DNA of 8,379 bases from positions 1 through 8,379 of the forward strand of contig JAIDMV010000037.1 of assembly GCA_029050385.1 (NCBI GenBank), written 5' to 3'. Under the pieces are notes generated by a model. That model saw only the letters and a list, made by a program, of their open reading frames with translations, was not told where the DNA came from and searched no databases. Position numbers and translations under genes: made by a program. This stretch comes from Anaeroplasmataceae bacterium (lineage in GTDB: Bacteria > Bacillota_I > Bacilli_A > Acholeplasmatales > Anaeroplasmataceae). Of this stretch, positions 6,040 to 8,379 are shown piece by piece; the first letter of the stretch is position 1, and every line of letters begins with the position of its first letter.

Positions 6040-7366
6040 ACTATATTCTAATGGAGAACAGTTTATAAAAGAAAACGAAATTTATTTAAAGGCAAATAGT
6101 AACACATATGTAGAAACAGCATTTTTCTTTGTGAATGCTCGAAATTATCACACATTAAATCAAAGGAACTATGCTTTACAATTTAAAAGCAATGGGGAAG
6201 TATTATTAATCCTAAAGCTTGAACCCTATAATATGCTTCTTTTTGGCTCCAAAAGTCTTTGCTATTATGCTGCAAATATTATATCTGATTTAAACCTTAT
6301 TGTTGAAAATGTTTTGGGGGAAGAAGAGTGCACATTAGAATTTTTGAAGTGTTATCAGAATCGTTTGGCTGGAGAAGTTGAATTACAGCATTCCATGCAG
6401 ATTATGATTCTAGAGAAGTTTAATAACTTTTCAGAATCATCTGTTTTTCAGTGTTCAGCTAAAGATTTAGAAGATTTAGCATTATGCTATTGCTCTTTTA
6501 AAAAAGAAGCTTTTTCTGAAGAAATAGAATTTTCAGCAGCACTAGAGATATTAAAGGGTAAGGAACATACCTTCTATGCAATCAAAGAAAAGGAAAGAAT
6601 TGTCAGTATAGCATCTAAGACTAGAAACTATGATACCATCTGTTCAATTTCTTGTGTGTATACTATTTCTGAATATAGAGGCCGTGGTTATGCAAGGCAG
6701 GTTGTATCTAGAGTGTGTATGGATATTTTAAATGAAGGAAAAACGCCTTATCTATATGTGGATTCCTTAAACCCTATTTCAAATCATCTATATTTAAGTA
6801 TGGGATTTATGTACTTGAAGCAGCAACAGGTTCAATATCATTATCATCCTACACATATCAATAGAGCAATTTTTGCGGGAGGCTGTTTTTGGTGTATGGC
6901 AGAACCCTTTTACTCATTAGATGGAGTGAAGAAAGTTGTTAGTGGTTTTGTTGGAGGCGAAGAAGTTTTACCTACCTATGAGGAGGTTAAATATGGAAAT
7001 ACAGAGCACAGAGAGGCTATTTTAATTGAATATGATGCTTCAAAAATAAAATATTCAGACCTTTTAGATATATATTTTTCTTCAATTGATCCATTTGATT
7101 TTGGAGGACAATATATTGATAGAGGACATAACTATACCTGTGGGATATATACATCAAATCTTTTTGAAAAAGAAGAAGTGTTCAAACGTATCAAAGAATT
7201 AGAAGAAAGTCATAATCAAAAAGTATGCGTAGAACTATGTGATGATACTCTATTTTATCCTGCAGAGGAGGAACATCAGGATTATGCTTTAAAAAATCCT
7301 GAAAAGATGCAAGAGGAATTAAAAATATCAGGAAGACAAAAACAAGGAGAAAAGAAAAATGGCTAA
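6008..7366 (+). CDS. Fusion: GNAT acetyltransferase + peptide-methionine (S)-S-oxide reductase A
   Basis: One uninterrupted 452-residue frame joins two enzymes. Residues 1 to about 280 are a GNAT protein of the two-lobe type. They comprise a divergent N-terminal lobe, then a catalytic lobe with SISCVYTISEYRGRGYARQVVS (acetyl-CoA loop RGRGYA, 224-229) and the LYVDSLNPISNHLYLSMGF motif typical of GNAT C-termini. Residues about 285-440 are MsrA, which reduces methionine-S-sulfoxide. They contain GGCFWC with catalytic Cys293, the SGFVGGEEVLPTYEEV and TEHREAILIEYD blocks, FGGQYIDRGHNYTCGIY, and EEEHQDYALKNP (420-431). The usual C-terminal resolving cysteines are absent. The remaining cysteines in the MsrA part are 296, 378, 407 and 411. 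The start is uncertain: ATG 6008 has no clear ribosome site and probably depends on coupling to the CBS gene, whereas ATG 5951 would overlap that gene by 89 nt. The acetyl acceptor is unknown. msrA is the symbol for the C-terminal half only. Confidence 0.88.
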   Translation: MKTLKSNISYKLYSNGEQFIKENEIYLKANSNTYVETAFFFVNARNYHTLNQRNYALQFKSNGEVLLILKLEPYNMLLFGSKSLCYYAANIISDLNLIVENVLGEEECTLEFLKCYQNRLAGEVELQHSMQIMILEKFNNFSESSVFQCSAKDLEDLALCYCSFKKEAFSEEIEFSAALEILKGKEHTFYAIKEKERIVSIASKTRNYDTICSISCVYTISEYRGRGYARQVVSRVCMDILNEGKTPYLYVDSLNPISNHLYLSMGFMYLKQQQVQYHYHPTHINRAIFAGGCFWCMAEPFYSLDGVKKVVSGFVGGEEVLPTYEEVKYGNTEHREAILIEYDASKIKYSDLLDIYFSSIDPFDFGGQYIDRGHNYTCGIYTSNLFEKEEVFKRIKELEESHNQKVCVELCDDTLFYPAEEEHQDYALKNPEKMQEELKISGRQKQGEKKNG

Positions 7367-7562
7367 AACAATTTATCATGTTTCAAAAAGAGATAACAAC
7401 GGAAGAGAATGGAAGGTTTTTATTCAAGGTTCAACCAGAGTAATTAAACTTTTTGATACTCAAGCAGAAGCTTTAGCTTATGCTAAAAATCTTTGTAAGA
7501 ACAAAAATGATGGAAGTACAGTTATGCTTCATGGCTTAGATGGGAAAATGAGAAAAGCATAA
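7359..7562 (+). CDS. DUF2188 family protein
   Basis: A 67-residue protein matching the DUF2188 pattern: an opening strand YHVSKRDNNGREWKVFIQG, the RVIKLFDTQAEALAYAKNL helix, and an MLHGLDGKMRKA ending. The family is small, single-domain and of unknown function. It overlaps the end of the GNAT-MsrA gene by 8 nt (ATGGCTAA). It has a good AAGGAGA ribosome site (7344-7350) at 8 nt inside that gene, so it is co-transcribed with it. Confidence 0.82.
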   Translation: MAKTIYHVSKRDNNGREWKVFIQGSTRVIKLFDTQAEALAYAKNLCKNKNDGSTVMLHGLDGKMRKA

Positions 7563-7651
7563 AAGCATTACTAAAATAAAAATAATGAATGGTTAATAAA
7601 TCTGAATGAGAAATAGTAAATAATGCATTATAAAAAGGAGAATGAAACAAA
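7563..7651. other. AT-rich gap between DUF2188 and VOC genes
   Basis: These 89 bp contain no GC-rich hairpin that could terminate transcription and no promoter I can support. GCATTA (7565-7570) recurs inverted as TAATGC (7621-7626), but too far apart to be a persuasive structure. Read-through from the upstream operon into the VOC gene is therefore likely. AAAAAGGAG (7632-7640) is the ribosome site of the next gene. Confidence 0.5.
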
Positions 7652-8053
7652 GTGAGATTAGATGGTTTTGGCTTATTTGTAGAAGATATGCCTAAGATGA
7701 TAAAGTTTTATAGAGACGTTTTAGGATTTGAGATTAAAGAAACAGAAGATTCTGTTAATGTGTATTTAATTAAAGATGGAACATTATTTATGCTTTATGG
7801 CAGAAAAAACTTCGAGAAGATGACAAATAAAAAATATAATTACATTAAAGGCTTTAATGGTCATTTTGAAATTGCATTATATGTTGATACATATGAAGAA
7901 GTAGATTCTTGTTTTGAAGATGTGGTTTCAAAAGGGGCAGTACCAGTTCTTCCTCCTACTACAGAACCTTGGGGTCAAAGGACTTGTTATATAAGTGATC
8001 CAGAAGGGAATTTAATAGAAATAGGTTCTTTTAATAGACCTTTTGATAGATAA
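7652..8053 (+). CDS. VOC family (glyoxalase/bleomycin-resistance-like) protein
   Basis: A 133-residue single VOC unit of two beta-alpha-beta-beta-beta modules: FGLFVEDMPKMIKFYRDVLGFEI (6-28) and FEIALYVDTYEEVDSCFEDVVSKGAVPV (72-99), then GQRTCYISDPEGNLIEIGSF (108-127). The family includes glyoxalase I, dioxygenases and antibiotic-binding proteins, all acting as dimers or paired modules around a metal or ligand. Glu123 is the usual metal-ligand position and His71/Glu73 are candidates. The N-terminal strand lacks the His found in classical glyoxalase I, so lactoylglutathione lyase activity should not be assumed. The start is GTG at 7652, 11 nt after AAAAAGGAG (7632-7640), a slightly long spacing. 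The nearer ATG at 7642 is out of frame. A bidirectional terminator follows. Confidence 0.88.
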   Translation: MRLDGFGLFVEDMPKMIKFYRDVLGFEIKETEDSVNVYLIKDGTLFMLYGRKNFEKMTNKKYNYIKGFNGHFEIALYVDTYEEVDSCFEDVVSKGAVPVLPPTTEPWGQRTCYISDPEGNLIEIGSFNRPFDR

Positions 8054-8085
8054 TAACTAAAACATTATATTAATAAAAAACAATA

Positions 8086-8120
8086 AAAGGTCTAGGGAAA
8101 TCCTTAGACCTTTCGTTTTC
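8086..8120. terminator. Bidirectional terminator between VOC gene and tRNA-His
   Basis: A 12-bp stem with one G-U pair, AAAGGTCTAGGG (8086-8097) with CCTTAGACCTTT (8102-8113), has a 4-nt loop and is followed by CGTTTTC. On the other strand it is followed by a T-rich run (complement of the A-rich 8067-8088). It can therefore end both the plus-strand operon and the converging tRNA-His transcript. Confidence 0.88.
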
Positions 8121-8124
8121 ATTC

Positions 8125-8201
8125 TGGGGCGTATAACAGGGATCGAACCTGCGCGTGGCGGAGCCACAATCCGCTGTGTTAACCACTTCACCATATACGC
8201 C
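8125..8201 (-). tRNA. tRNA-His (anticodon GTG), CCA encoded
   Basis: Read on the minus strand this is a complete 77-nt cloverleaf. The acceptor stem GGCGTATA pairs with TATACGCC as eight pairs, which includes the extra G(-1):C73 pair diagnostic of tRNA-His, and CCA is genomically encoded. The anticodon stem GCGGA/TCCGC (8174-8170 with 8162-8158) encloses the loop TTGTGGC with anticodon GTG at 8167-8165. The T arm is GCAGG-TTCGATC-CCTGT. It stands alone, convergent to the VOC gene and divergent from the gene at the right edge. Confidence 0.97.
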
Positions 8202-8231
8202 AGATTTGTACGTTTTAAAACGTGCATTATT

Positions 8232-8259
8232 ATTATACATTATTTTTTAACATTTTCAA
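8232..8259 (-). promoter_or_regulatory. Minus-strand promoter of tRNA-His
   Basis: On the minus strand, TTGAAA (8259-8254) and a perfect TATAAT (8237-8232) are separated by 16 bp, predicting a start near 8225. The 5' extension of about 24 nt before the tRNA contains the palindrome ACGTTTTAAAACGT (8210-8223). Confidence 0.78.
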
Positions 8260-8287
8260 TATTATTTTATAAAATTCGTAAGTTTTG

Positions 8288-8315
8288 TTGATTTTTTTCT
8301 TAAATAAGGTAAAAT
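8288..8315 (+). promoter_or_regulatory. Predicted promoter of the right-edge gene
   Basis: TTGATT (8288-8293) and TAAAAT (8310-8315) are separated by 16 bp, predicting a start near 8322 and a leader of about 21 nt. It is divergent from the tRNA-His promoter, the two -35 boxes lying 28 bp apart. Confidence 0.55.
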
Positions 8316-8342
8316 AGTATAGAAGAAAGGAATTTATACATT

Positions 8343-8379
8343 ATGTGGAAAAAGATATTATATTTTGGTATAGCTATTG
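8343..8379 (+). CDS. Start of an unidentified gene, 3'-truncated by window edge
   Basis: Only the first 12 codons are visible (MWKKILYFGIAI). Two lysines followed by a hydrophobic run suggest a signal peptide or first membrane helix, hence an exported or membrane protein. A GAAAGGA ribosome site (8325-8331) lies 11 nt before the ATG, and a plausible promoter is upstream. The product cannot be named from this fragment. Confidence 0.55.
   Translation, partial: MWKKILYFGIAI

Noticed and set aside
6820..6884. A possible frameshift or missed gene boundary between the GNAT and MsrA halves
   Set aside because: Both halves are in the same frame with full motifs. The in-frame ATGs before the MsrA part lack a ribosome site, so a true fusion is the simpler reading.
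7642..7695. A 17-codon reading frame starting at ATG 7642, just after AAAAAGGAG and overlapping the VOC start
   Set aside because: The ATG is only 1 nt from the ribosome site, too close for initiation, and the peptide looks like an out-of-frame reading of the VOC gene. The GTG at 7652 in the VOC frame is the better start.
1..8379. Search for mobile elements, CRISPR arrays, toxin-antitoxin pairs or defence genes
   Set aside because: No transposase, integrase, direct-repeat array, toxin-like small gene pair or nuclease/helicase gene was seen on either strand.

Overview
The window is a low-GC, densely packed stretch of bacterial chromosome, most likely from a gut-type Bacillota (Firmicutes). 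I lean towards an Erysipelotrichia or Clostridia-like anaerobe. This rests on the AT-rich codon use, the strong AGGAG-type ribosome sites, the near-consensus sigma-A promoters, the structured leader before rplS, and the protein families present. TGA is used as a stop (dut) and TGG encodes Trp, so this is not a code-4 Mollicute. There are no transposases, integrases, CRISPR repeats or phage genes. The taxon call is inference.

Layout, left to right. (1) 1-1292: the 3' part of glucose-6-phosphate isomerase (pgi), closed by a strong terminator. (2) 1390-1890: a trimeric-type dUTPase with its own promoter. (3) 1954-3279: an orphan Wzz-like (polysaccharide co-polymerase type) membrane protein behind a near-perfect promoter. 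(4) 3343-5030: a two-gene unit of a cytoplasmic GH28 polygalacturonase-type enzyme and a small acidic DUF1292-like protein. Its promoter's -35 box lies in the right arm of a 22-bp perfect palindrome. (5) 5031-5544: rplS (ribosomal protein L19) with its own promoter, an 87-nt structured leader matching the idea of an autoregulatory L19 leader, and a terminator. (6) 5592-8120: a tightly packed set of a two-CBS-domain protein, a GNAT acetyltransferase fused to methionine sulfoxide reductase A, a DUF2188 protein, and a VOC/glyoxalase-like protein 89 bp further on. A bidirectional terminator ends it. (7) 8125-8201 on the minus strand: tRNA-His(GTG) with its own promoter. It is divergent from the start of a further plus-strand gene cut off by the window end.

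Most of the content is housekeeping: glycolysis, nucleotide pool sanitation, translation, a tRNA. Individual genes or pairs have their own promoters, and adjoining transcripts are packed so closely that terminator sequence also supplies the next -35 box. The least ordinary elements are the GNAT-MsrA fusion within its overlapping gene set, the palindrome on the GH28 promoter, three TGAC motifs spaced exactly 10 bp apart around the Wzz-like promoter, and a possible pseudoknot in the rplS leader that reaches the Shine-Dalgarno. I do not see a convincing wholly new system. The fused GNAT-MsrA operon is the best candidate for something under-described.
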